A stretch of 14,809 nt of DNA. Source: Desulfovibrio sp. UBA6121 (lineage in GTDB: Bacteria; Desulfobacterota; Desulfovibrionia; Desulfovibrionales; Desulfovibrionaceae). The translations under genes were made by a program, and so were the position numbers. Each line of letters starts with the position of its first letter. Position 1 is the stretch's first letter. Under the pieces are notes generated by a model. That model saw only the letters and a program-made list of their open reading frames with translations, was not told where the DNA came from and ran no database searches. Positions 6,213 through 13,789 of this stretch are shown here, one piece after another. The stretch lies in the NCBI GenBank assembly GCA_002422505.1, contig DIVX01000046.1:6547-21355 (forward strand), given 5' to 3'.

Positions 6213-6505
6213 GCCGCGTGAAGGGCTGGGTAGGAGCATTCTTCTGCGCCATTGCCGCCGTGCTGGTGCTGGGCCTTTCCAGCGTGTGGCTGAACATAGA
6301 GCGCATGGACCTGGCCTACGACCTGAACAAGCTGGAAAAAGAGCTGGCCAACCGCACCGCGTTGGCCGCCAAGCTGGAACTGGAGCGCAACAATCTTATT
6401 TCGCCCTACCGCCTCAAGCGGCTGGCCTCCATGTACGGGCTGGTGCCCGTGGGGCCGGGGCAAATGCGCATCATGACGGGCCAGGACAAGGCCCCGGACA
6501 AGTAG
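6209..6505 (+). CDS. ftsL: Cell division protein FtsL
   Basis: A 98-residue bitopic membrane protein: a short cytoplasmic N-terminus (MSRVKG), one membrane helix at about 7-28, then a periplasmic coiled coil at about 30-65 (LNKLEKELANRTALAAKLEL), ending in a SPYRLKRLASMYGLVP segment. FtsL sequences are poorly conserved, so the call rests on length, topology and the fixed position between rsmH and ftsI. By family it forms a complex with FtsB and FtsQ that activates the FtsWI septal synthase. The start is GTG at 6209, with GGAGG at 6197-6201 seven bases upstream. It overlaps the rsmH stop, so its translation is probably coupled. Confidence 0.9.
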   Translation: MSRVKGWVGAFFCAIAAVLVLGLSSVWLNIERMDLAYDLNKLEKELANRTALAAKLELERNNLISPYRLKRLASMYGLVPVGPGQMRIMTGQDKAPDK

Positions 6506-6523
6506 CGGCAAGGATTATGGACG

Positions 6524-8524
6524 ATGGCGGTCAAAAGTCGCATCGAGCGCAAGCGGCCCAAAGAGGCCAGAAGCAGAACCGACCTGGGCAAGCTGAAGCT
6601 GGCCGGGGTCGCCTTGTGCTTCGCCCTCATCTGGGTGCTCTTGTGGGGGCGCGCCGCCTATGTGCAGCTCTACCTCGGCCCCAAGCTCTCCGTTGCCGCC
6701 AGCAAGCAGAACCTGGCCACGGAATTCGAGCTGGGCGAGCGCGGGCGCATTTACGCCAGCAACAACGCCTTGCTGGCCACCAGCGTTGAGAGCAAAAGCG
6801 TGTACGCATCGCCCGTGGAAATACAGAACCCCGCCCGCACTGCCCAAACTTTGGCGCAGATTCTTGGCGCGCCGCGCAAGAACCTGCAAAAAGACCTGGC
6901 CAGCAGCAAGGGCTTTGTGTGGGTCAAAAGACAAATAGAAGACCGCGAGGCCCAGGAGCTGGCCAAGGCCAACCTGCCGGGCATCCACCTCACCAGCGAG
7001 TTCCGCCGCATGTACCCCAACCGGCACCTGGCCGGGCAGGTGCTGGGCTTTGTCGATGTGGACGGCAAGGGCCTTGAGGGCGTGGAAGGGCTCTTCGACG
7101 AGCGCATGGCCGGCGGCCGCGCCAAGTTCGTGGTCCAGCGCGACGCCTCTGGCCGCAGGCTCTACCTGGACGCCCAGGGCAAGGAGATGAACATAAAGGG
7201 CCAGGACGTGCGCCTGACCCTGGACACCGTGGTGCAGGACGCCGCCGAACAGGCCCTGGCCGACGCCGTGAACAAGTACAATGGCCGCTCCGGCATGGCC
7301 ATTGTGGTGCGCGTGGAAACGGGCGAAATTCTGGCCCTGGCCCACTACCCCTACTTCAACTCCAACAGCCCGCAGGACTCCAAGCCCGCCGCGCGCCGCA
7401 ACCGCTCGGCCCTGGACATTTTCGAACCCGGCTCCACCATGAAGCCGTTTCTTTTCGCCGCCGCCCTGGAGCAGAAGGTCATCGACCCCAACAAGGTGTT
7501 CGACTGCGAAAACGGCAAGTGGACCCTGCGCGGCAAAACCATCCGCGACACGCACCCCTACCGCTGGCTTTCGGCCAACCGGGTGCTGCGCTACTCAAGC
7601 AACATCGGCACGGCCAAAATCGGCCTGGCCTTGGGCGCGCAGCCCTTCTACACCGTGCTGCGCGGCCTCGGCTTCGGCGACAAGCCCGGCCTGGGCCTGC
7701 CCAGCGAATCGGTGGGCATTCTGCGCCAGCCCAAGGAATGGTCGGAGTTCGATCTGGCCGCCATCTCCTTCGGTCAGGGCATCGGCGTCACCGGCCTGCA
7801 AATGGCCAAGGCCTATTTGTGCCTGGCCAACAAGGGCGTGGCCAAGCCCCTGGTCCTGGTGGCCGATCCGCCCCTGGCCGAAACCCCGGAGCCGGTGCGC
7901 GTGTTCAGCGCCAAAACGGCAGACTCGGTGCTCTCCATGATGCGCGAGGTGGTGGAAGAAGACGGCACCGGCAAGGTGGCCCGCATTCCCGGCGTCACCA
8001 TGGCCGGAAAAACCGGCACGGCGCAGAAGGTGGGCGGCGCGGGCAAGGGCTACGGCGACGGCATCGTGGCCAGTTTCGTGGGCCTTGTCCCGGCGGACAA
8101 GCCGGAGTTTCTGTTCATGGTCAGCGTGGACGAGCCCACGCCAGTTTCCTTCGGCGGCGTGGTGGCCGCACCTGCCGTGCGCGACATCGCCATCAAGACC
8201 CTTTCGTACTACGGCCGCCTGCCCGAGGCCAAAGGCGCGCCCCAGGCCGATGCCCCGGAGTTCAGCATGACCGCCCGCGCCACCCACGCCCCCACGGCGG
8301 AGGGCGGCGGCGCAACGGTGCCGAATCTTATGGGCCTTTCCGTACGCAGGGCGCTGGAGGTTCTGGGCAAGCGCGGCGTCGTGCCTTCGCTCAAGGGCGG
8401 CGGCATGGAGATTACCAACCAGAAGCCCGCTCCGGGCGAACCCTGGCCCGAAGGCGGCGCCGCCGCTGGCGGCGAGAGCTTCGTCCTCTGGCTTGGGCAT
8501 GGCGAGAAGGAGAAGAAGCAGTGA
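6524..8524 (+). CDS. ftsI: Septal peptidoglycan transpeptidase FtsI (PBP3) with C-terminal PASTA domain
   Basis: 666-residue class B penicillin-binding protein that crosslinks septal peptidoglycan in the periplasm, partner of FtsW. Layout: basic cytoplasmic tail (1-24), membrane anchor (about 25-42), pedestal domain starting at ERGRIYASNNALLATS (72-87), transpeptidase domain (about 225-565), linker, and a PASTA domain (about 597-657, beginning ATVPNLMGLSVRRALEVLG). Catalytic motifs: SxxK at EPGSTMKPF (Ser304, Lys307), SxN at YSSN (358-360) and KTGTAQK (496-502). The usual DRNG after the RGxI motif is degenerate here (ASNN). The PASTA domain makes it longer than enterobacterial FtsI; in other species such domains bind peptidoglycan or regulate. 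The ATG at 6524 has AAGGA at 6510-6514; an out-of-frame ATG at 6517 is ignored. It lies 18 bases after ftsL and overlaps murE by GTGA. Confidence 0.97.
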   Translation: MAVKSRIERKRPKEARSRTDLGKLKLAGVALCFALIWVLLWGRAAYVQLYLGPKLSVAASKQNLATEFELGERGRIYASNNALLATSVESKSVYASPVEIQNPARTAQTLAQILGAPRKNLQKDLASSKGFVWVKRQIEDREAQELAKANLPGIHLTSEFRRMYPNRHLAGQVLGFVDVDGKGLEGVEGLFDERMAGGRAKFVVQRDASGRRLYLDAQGKEMNIKGQDVRLTLDTVVQDAAEQALADAVNKYNGRSGMAIVVRVETGEILALAHYPYFNSNSPQDSKPAARRNRSALDIFEPGSTMKPFLFAAALEQKVIDPNKVFDCENGKWTLRGKTIRDTHPYRWLSANRVLRYSSNIGTAKIGLALGAQPFYTVLRGLGFGDKPGLGLPSESVGILRQPKEWSEFDLAAISFGQGIGVTGLQMAKAYLCLANKGVAKPLVLVADPPLAETPEPVRVFSAKTADSVLSMMREVVEEDGTGKVARIPGVTMAGKTGTAQKVGGAGKGYGDGIVASFVGLVPADKPEFLFMVSVDEPTPVSFGGVVAAPAVRDIAIKTLSYYGRLPEAKGAPQADAPEFSMTARATHAPTAEGGGATVPNLMGLSVRRALEVLGKRGVVPSLKGGGMEITNQKPAPGEPWPEGGAAAGGESFVLWLGHGEKEKKQ

Positions 8525-9975
8525 ACGGCCCCCACTACAACGAACTGCTGGCGCTGGTCGGCAGGGGCCTGATGGTCCGCACCGATTCGCGCCTGGTGCA
8601 GCCGGGCGAGGTGTTCGCCCTTATGCCCAGCGCGGCCGACAAAGCCGCCGACTTCCTGGCCGACGCCCTGGCGCGCGGCGCGGGCTGGCTGGTGCTGGAC
8701 CAGAACACCCCGGTGCCCGGCGACACTGCCGCAGGGCTTGTGCGCGTGGACGACACCGCCAGCACCCTGGGCACCCTGGCCGAGGCGCATTTCCACACGC
8801 GCGAGCAGGCCATGCAGGTGGTCGGCATAACCGGCACCAACGGCAAAACCACCGTCGCCTATCTTTTGGAGGGGCTGCTCTCCGCCTGTGGCCGCACAGT
8901 CGGGGTGCTGGGCACCGTGGCCTACCGCTGGCCCGGCACCAGCATCGACGCCAGCCTGACCACCCCCGGCTGCTGGCGGCTGCACGAGCTGTTCGCCCAA
9001 ATGTCCGCCGACGGCGTGGACACGGTGATCATGGAAACCAGCTCCCACGCCCTGCACCAGAAGCGCGTTGCCGGGCTGGAGTTCGACGCCGCTGTGCTGA
9101 CCAACCTGACGCAGGATCACCTGGACTATCACGGCGACTTCGAAAACTACTACCAGGCCAAGCGCTTGCTCTTCAGCAGCTACCCCAGGCCGGACAAGCA
9201 CATGGCCGCCAATGCCGACGATCCCTACGGCCAGCGCTTGCTCAAGGAATTTCCAGACGCCCTGGGCTTCACCCTGCAGGGCGCGGCCACGTGCGACAAA
9301 TCCATGCTCTGCGGCAAGCTGGTGGAATGCAGCTCACGGGGCCTGCTCTTGCGCATGGAATGGGAAGGCAAATGCTGGAGCCTCAACTCCGGCCTGGTGG
9401 GGCAGCACAACGCCTCCAATTTGCTGGCCGCGCAGGCCGCAGCCCTGGGCCTGGGCATGGGCCCGGCAGACATGCAGCCCCTGGCGCCCTTCACCGGCGT
9501 GCCGGGCAGGCTGGAACGGGTGGAGAACGCCCACGGCCTGGATGTTTTCGTCGACTACGCCCACACCCCGGACGCCCTGTTGAACGTGCAGCGCGCCCTG
9601 CTGAACGCCGGGTTCAAGCGGCTGGTCACGGTCTTTGGCTGCGGCGGCAACCGCGACCGCGCCAAGCGCCCGCTCATGGGCCAGGCCGTGGCCGAGCTGT
9701 CGGACATCTGCGTGCTGACCTCCGACAATCCGCGCCACGAGGACCCGCTGGCCATCATCGACGACGTGCGCCCGGGCCTGGCCAAGGCCAAGGCCGTCAT
9801 CGAGGACGCGGACCGCTACCAGGCCATGCTCAAGGCCGTGGCCCAGTTGAAAAAGGGCGACGCCCTGCTCATCGCCGGCAAGGGGCACGAGAGCTACCAG
9901 CAGGTGGGCGACGTGAAGCACCCCTTCTCCGACGTCGCAGCCGCCAAACGCGCCATTGCCGAGGTGCTGGGATGA
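8521..9975 (+). CDS. murE: UDP-MurNAc-L-Ala-D-Glu:meso-diaminopimelate ligase MurE
   Basis: Cytoplasmic ATP-dependent ligase adding the third peptide residue to UDP-MurNAc-L-Ala-D-Glu. 484 residues, normal length. N-terminal uridine-binding domain with VRTDSRLVQPGEVF (19-32), then the ATPase domain with GITGTNGKTT (102-111), ETSSHALHQKRV (172-183), the NLTQDHLDYHG block (195-205) and the carbamoylated lysine in YYQAK (Lys214). The C-terminal domain has DYAHTPDAL (345-353), GCGGNRDRAKRP (373-384), the DNPR motif (402-405) and GKGHE (453-457). DNPR is the known signature for meso-diaminopimelate, so the peptidoglycan should be of the Gram-negative type. The GTG start at 8521 overlaps the ftsI stop (GTGA). 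AAGGAG lies eight bases upstream (8507-8512). It overlaps murF by ATGA at 9972-9975. Confidence 0.97.
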   Translation: MNGPHYNELLALVGRGLMVRTDSRLVQPGEVFALMPSAADKAADFLADALARGAGWLVLDQNTPVPGDTAAGLVRVDDTASTLGTLAEAHFHTREQAMQVVGITGTNGKTTVAYLLEGLLSACGRTVGVLGTVAYRWPGTSIDASLTTPGCWRLHELFAQMSADGVDTVIMETSSHALHQKRVAGLEFDAAVLTNLTQDHLDYHGDFENYYQAKRLLFSSYPRPDKHMAANADDPYGQRLLKEFPDALGFTLQGAATCDKSMLCGKLVECSSRGLLLRMEWEGKCWSLNSGLVGQHNASNLLAAQAAALGLGMGPADMQPLAPFTGVPGRLERVENAHGLDVFVDYAHTPDALLNVQRALLNAGFKRLVTVFGCGGNRDRAKRPLMGQAVAELSDICVLTSDNPRHEDPLAIIDDVRPGLAKAKAVIEDADRYQAMLKAVAQLKKGDALLIAGKGHESYQQVGDVKHPFSDVAAAKRAIAEVLG

Positions 9976-11366
9976 AGCTGACCCTGCGCGACGCCTTCCT
10001 GTGCCTGAACGGCAGCGAGCTTACCGGTCCCCTGGCGGACCGGGAGATAGCCGCCGTGCGCACGGACAGCCGCGCCGTCGCCCCCGGCGACCTCTTCTTC
10101 TGCCTCAAGGGCGAGCGCTTCGACGCCCACAGCTTCGCTGTTCAAGTGGCGGAAGCTGGCGCTGCGGCCATCGTGGCCTCGCGCCCGCTGGAAGGGCTCT
10201 CCTGCCCGGTGCTGCTGGTGGACGACACGCAAACCGCCCTGGGCAGGCTGGCGCGCTGCTGGCGCGACCGTTTCGGCCAGCGCGCCGGAACCACCGTGGT
10301 GGCCGTCACCGGCACGGCGGGCAAAACCACCCTCAAGGAACTGCTGGCCCAAACACTTGGCGCCGTGCGCCACGTGGCCAAGAACCATAAGAATTTCAAC
10401 AACCAGGTGGGCCTGCCCCTGTCCATGCTGGCCGCAGACGGCAGCGAGGACGCCTGGGTCATGGAAGCGGGCATCAGCCAGCCGCACGACATGGCCGAAC
10501 TTGGAGCCATCATCGCCCCGGATCTGGCCGTGGTGCTGAACATCGGCCCCGCGCACCTGCAGGGCCTGGGCGACTTGCAGGGCGTGGCACGGGCCAAGGC
10601 CTCGCTTTTGGCGCACCTGGCCCCCGGCGGCCAGGGCCTGTGCTGCATGGACTACCCGGAGCTCTGGGCCGAGGCCACGCGCCTGCTGCCCGGCGTGCAC
10701 GGCTTCTCCGCCGTGAACAGCTTCGCCAAATACTACGCGCGGTTCGAGGAAGCCCTGCCCGGCGGGCGCGGCCTGTTCGAAATCATTGTGGACGGCCAGG
10801 CCTTCTGGGCCGAGCTGCCTGCCTGCGGCGCGCACTTTGCCGAGAACGCCGCCGCCGTGGCCGGGGCCTGCCACCTGCTGGGCCTCTCGCCCGATGAAAT
10901 CGCCAGCGGCCTTGGCGCCGCCAGCCTGCCGGACCAGCGTTTTTGCTGCGCCGAGGCGGGCTGCTGGAACGTGGTGGACGACACCTACAACGCCAACCCG
11001 CTGTCCATGCGCCGCAGCATCGAGGCCGCGCGCCTCATGGCGGGCGAAGGCCAATTGGTGCTGGTGCTGGGCGACATGAAAGAGCTTGGCCAGGGCGCAG
11101 CCCAGGCGCACCAGGATCTGGGCGCGGTCATCATGGCCGCGAAGCCTTCCGCCGTGTTCTTCCAGGGCGAGTTTGCGCCCCAGGTCGCCAGCGGCGCGCA
11201 GGGCGTGGCCCTCACCGCCGTCACCCAGCCCGCCCAGGTGCTGGCTGCGCTGGCGAACCTTGAAGCGGGCGGCACCATCCTGGTCAAGGGCTCGCGCTCC
11301 TGTCGCATGGAAGCCTACGCCAAGGCGCTCATCGAGAATCTTTCCAACACGGGGGCACGCGCATGA
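9972..11366 (+). CDS. murF: UDP-MurNAc-tripeptide:D-alanyl-D-alanine ligase MurF
   Basis: Adds the D-Ala-D-Ala dipeptide to UDP-MurNAc-tripeptide with ATP, completing the pentapeptide in the cytoplasm. 464 residues. The N-terminal domain has VRTDSRAVAPGDLFFCLKG (29-47). The ATPase domain has VTGTAGKTT (112-120), where the family usually reads GSxGKT, then NFNNQVGLPLS (141-151) and VLNIGPAHLQ (188-197). The C-terminal domain has DDTYNANPLSM (336-346), GDMKELG (367-373) and KGSRSCRME (439-447). The common EMGAS motif is replaced by EAGIS (165-169). The start ATG overlaps the murE stop; GAGGTG seven to twelve bases upstream may serve as ribosome site. Its own stop overlaps the mraY start (11363-11366). 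Length, motifs and position leave little doubt. Confidence 0.97.
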   Translation: MKLTLRDAFLCLNGSELTGPLADREIAAVRTDSRAVAPGDLFFCLKGERFDAHSFAVQVAEAGAAAIVASRPLEGLSCPVLLVDDTQTALGRLARCWRDRFGQRAGTTVVAVTGTAGKTTLKELLAQTLGAVRHVAKNHKNFNNQVGLPLSMLAADGSEDAWVMEAGISQPHDMAELGAIIAPDLAVVLNIGPAHLQGLGDLQGVARAKASLLAHLAPGGQGLCCMDYPELWAEATRLLPGVHGFSAVNSFAKYYARFEEALPGGRGLFEIIVDGQAFWAELPACGAHFAENAAAVAGACHLLGLSPDEIASGLGAASLPDQRFCCAEAGCWNVVDDTYNANPLSMRRSIEAARLMAGEGQLVLVLGDMKELGQGAAQAHQDLGAVIMAAKPSAVFFQGEFAPQVASGAQGVALTAVTQPAQVLAALANLEAGGTILVKGSRSCRMEAYAKALIENLSNTGARA

Positions 11367-12439
11367 TCTATCACCTGCTCTACCCCCTGGCGTCGCAGTT
11401 CACGCTGTTCAACGTCTTCCGGTACATAACCTTCCGCAGCGTGTATGCGCTGCTCACCGCGCTGGTCATCTCCGTACTACTGGGGCCCAAGCTCATAGAG
11501 TGGCTCAAGGCCCTGCGCTGCCGCCAGCACATCCTGTCCGAGGTGACCTGCCACCAGGCCAAGGAAGGCACCCCCACCATGGGCGGCATGCTCATCGCGG
11601 CGGCGCTCATCCCCAGCGTGCTCCTCTGGGCCGACCTGACCAACGTCTACATCTGGCTCACCCTGCTGGTGTTTGTGGGCTTTGGGGCCGTTGGCTTCTG
11701 GGACGACTACACCAAGGTGGTCAAGAAGCAGAACAAGGGCATTTCCCCCCGCGCCAAGCTGGCCGGTCAGTTGCTGGTGGCGGGCGCGGCCATCTCCCTG
11801 CTCATCTTCCAGCCCGCATACTCCACGGTGCTCTCCGTGCCGTTCTTCAAGAACATCCACCCCAACCTGGGGCTCTTCTATGTGCCGTTCGCCGTCCTGG
11901 TGCTGGTGGCGGCCTCCAACGCCGTGAACCTCACCGACGGCCTTGACGGCCTGGCCATCGGCCCCTTGGTGGTCAGCGCGGCCTGCTTCGCCCTGTTCAT
12001 TTACGCCGCGGGCAACGCGGTCATCGCCCAGTACCTCAACATCACCCCGGTGCCCGGCGTGGGCGAGGTGACGGTGTTCTGCGGGGCGCTGGTGGGCGCG
12101 GGGCTGGGCTTCCTCTGGTTTAACGCCTATCCGGCGCAGGTGTTCATGGGCGACGTGGGTTCCCTGTCCCTCGGCGGCACCCTGGGCTTCATCGCCGTGC
12201 TGGCCAAGCAGGAGCTCATTCTGGCCCTGGTGGGCGGCGTGTTCGTGTTCGAAACCCTCTCCGTCATCCTGCAGGTGGGCTATTTCAAGATGACCGGCGG
12301 CAAGCGCATGTTCCGCATGGCCCCGCTGCACCATCACTTCGAGCTCAAAGGCATCCCGGAATCCAAAATCATCATCCGGTTCTGGATCCTCTCCATCCTC
12401 ATGGCCCTTATGGCCCTGAGCACCCTGAAGCTTCGCTAG
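11363..12439 (+). CDS. mraY: Phospho-N-acetylmuramoyl-pentapeptide transferase MraY
   Basis: Inner-membrane enzyme that transfers phospho-MurNAc-pentapeptide from UDP to undecaprenyl phosphate, forming lipid I. 358 residues and about ten membrane helices, the family norm. Diagnostic motifs: KEGTPTMGG (67-75), the DDxxK site GFWDDYTKVVKK (111-122; Asp114, Asp115, Lys118), NAVNLTDGLDGLA (186-198), the FNAYPAQVFMGDVGSLSLGG block (253-272, with catalytic Asp264), and the cytoplasmic histidine loop MAPLHHHFELKG (319-330). The start ATG at 11363 overlaps the murF stop, with only a weak G-rich run (11351-11355) upstream, so translation probably depends on coupling to murF. The stop TAG at 12437-12439 forms part of the murD ribosome site. 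Confidence 0.97.
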   Translation: MIYHLLYPLASQFTLFNVFRYITFRSVYALLTALVISVLLGPKLIEWLKALRCRQHILSEVTCHQAKEGTPTMGGMLIAAALIPSVLLWADLTNVYIWLTLLVFVGFGAVGFWDDYTKVVKKQNKGISPRAKLAGQLLVAGAAISLLIFQPAYSTVLSVPFFKNIHPNLGLFYVPFAVLVLVAASNAVNLTDGLDGLAIGPLVVSAACFALFIYAAGNAVIAQYLNITPVPGVGEVTVFCGALVGAGLGFLWFNAYPAQVFMGDVGSLSLGGTLGFIAVLAKQELILALVGGVFVFETLSVILQVGYFKMTGGKRMFRMAPLHHHFELKGIPESKIIIRFWILSILMALMALSTLKLR

Positions 12440-12442
12440 GTG
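12438..12442 (+). promoter_or_regulatory. Ribosome binding site that sets the murD start
   Basis: AGGTG at 12438-12442 overlaps the mraY stop codon and lies six bases before the ATG at 12449. The alternative GTG at 12440 is part of this site and has no good Shine-Dalgarno sequence of its own, so ATG 12449 is preferred. Confidence 0.6.
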
Positions 12443-12448
12443 ATCGGC

Positions 12449-13789
12449 ATGGACAGGACAGTAACAATCTTCCAAAGTCTAAAGATTCTTGAGAATCGTC
12501 AGACGGTTGTGGTCGGAGCGGGCGTGTCCGGCCTGGCCGCGTGCCGCTTCCTGCTCTCCCTCGGCGCGCGCGTGCGCCTGGTGGACGCCAAGGCCGACCT
12601 GCCCCAGGACGTGCTCTTGAAGGTCCACCCGGACCCGGCTTCCGTGGGGCTGACCTTGTCGGCCGGAGCGCACACCCCGGCGCAGTTCAACGATGCGCAG
12701 CTCATTGTGCTTTCCCCCGGCGTGCCCGTGAAGAAGCTTGCGGGCGTGCTGACCCAGGTGGACCCCGCCCGCGTGGTGGCCGAGATGGAATTCGCCTCCT
12801 GGTTCCTCACCGAGCCGGTCATCGCCATCACCGGCACCAACGGCAAAACCACCACCACCACCCTGGTGGGGCACATTCTGGAGCAGGCCGGGCTTTCCAC
12901 CTTCGTGGGCGGCAACATCGGCACCCCCCTGTGCGACTATCTGCTGGGCGAAAAACAGGCCGACGTGCTGGTCATCGAGATTTCCAGCTTCCAGCTCCAG
13001 AACTGCCGCAGTTTCAAGCCCCGCGTGGCGGCGCTGCTCAATTTCTCGGCCAACCACCTGGATTACCACCTGGACATGGAAGAGTACCTCTCGGCCAAAT
13101 TGCAGCTCTTTGCCCGACAGGACCACGGCTGCGTGGCCGTGATTCCGCAGGCCATGCAGGCGGAACTTGCCGCGCGCGGCTTCACCAAGGCCCGCGTGGA
13201 AACCTTCAGCGCCGAGGCGCAGTTCGACAGCCCGGGCCTGCCCGGCGCGCACAACCGCGAGAACATCGCCGCCGCCTGGCGCATGGTGCGCCCCTTCGGT
13301 GTGACGGAAGCCCAGGCGCGCGCGGCCATCGCCGGTTTCCGCGCCCTGCCCCACCGCATCGAACCCGTGGGCGAGGCGGGCGGCGTGCTCTTCGTCAACG
13401 ACTCCAAGGCCACCACGCTCGATTCCGTGTGCGCGGCGGTCAAGAGCTTCGAACGCCCCGTGCGCCTGCTGCTGGGCGGCGTGTTCAAGGGCGGCGACGT
13501 GGCCTCCCTGCTGCCCGTGCTGCAGGGCCGGGTGGCGTCCATCGGGCTCTTCGGCGCGGCGCGGGAAGTGTTTGAGCCCGTGCTGGCCCCGCACTTCCCG
13601 GTCAGCTGGGACGCGACCCTGGAAGCCGCCGTGCGCCGCCAGTTCGCCCTGGCCGAGAGCGGAGACGCGATCCTGCTCTCCCCCGCAACGGCCAGTTTCG
13701 ACGCCTACAAAAGCTACACCGAACGCGGACGCGACTTTGCCCGCGTGGCCCAGGCCATAGCCGCAGAAAGCACAGGGGGCGCACAATGA
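12449..13789 (+). CDS. murD: UDP-MurNAc-L-alanine:D-glutamate ligase MurD
   Basis: Cytoplasmic ATP-dependent ligase adding D-Glu to UDP-MurNAc-L-Ala. 446 residues from the ATG at 12449; a GTG three codons upstream (12440) is possible but less well supported by the ribosome site. N-terminal Rossmann-like domain with VVVGAGVSGLAA (20-31) and LSPGVP (88-93). ATPase domain with ITGTNGKTTTTT (127-138), GGNIGTPL (154-161), IEISSFQLQ (176-184), NHLDYH (202-207) and the carbamoylated lysine in YLSAKLQLF (Lys217). C-terminal domain with PHRIE (301-305), NDSKATT (317-323), LLGGVFKGGD (341-350) and LSPATASFDAYKSYTERG (410-427). The first 20 or so codons are AT-rich and use codons rare in the neighbouring genes, and they contain a perfect palindrome. 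The stop overlaps the ftsW start by ATGA. Confidence 0.96.
   Translation: MDRTVTIFQSLKILENRQTVVVGAGVSGLAACRFLLSLGARVRLVDAKADLPQDVLLKVHPDPASVGLTLSAGAHTPAQFNDAQLIVLSPGVPVKKLAGVLTQVDPARVVAEMEFASWFLTEPVIAITGTNGKTTTTTLVGHILEQAGLSTFVGGNIGTPLCDYLLGEKQADVLVIEISSFQLQNCRSFKPRVAALLNFSANHLDYHLDMEEYLSAKLQLFARQDHGCVAVIPQAMQAELAARGFTKARVETFSAEAQFDSPGLPGAHNRENIAAAWRMVRPFGVTEAQARAAIAGFRALPHRIEPVGEAGGVLFVNDSKATTLDSVCAAVKSFERPVRLLLGGVFKGGDVASLLPVLQGRVASIGLFGAAREVFEPVLAPHFPVSWDATLEAAVRRQFALAESGDAILLSPATASFDAYKSYTERGRDFARVAQAIAAESTGGAQ
12484..12497. repeat. 14-bp perfect palindrome inside the murD 5' end
   Basis: GATTCT (12484-12489), TG, AGAATC (12492-12497) is a perfect inverted repeat in an AT-rich stretch 35 bases into murD. 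It could be a small mRNA hairpin or a protein site; the role is unknown. Confidence 0.5.

Noticed and set aside
6517..6519. An ATG seven bases before the ftsI start
   Set aside because: It is out of frame with FtsI and opens a shadow frame only; the ATG at 6524 gives the expected FtsI N-terminus.
8493..9971. The murF frame stays open for about 490 codons upstream through murE
   Set aside because: The upstream part is an Arg/Gly/Pro-rich shadow of murE; real MurF homology starts at the ATG at 9972.
12479..13786. A 435-codon open frame on the minus strand opposite murD
   Set aside because: Its translation is rich in His, Gly, Arg and Gln with no family motif, as expected for the antisense frame of a GC-rich gene. 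murD is unmistakable on the other strand.
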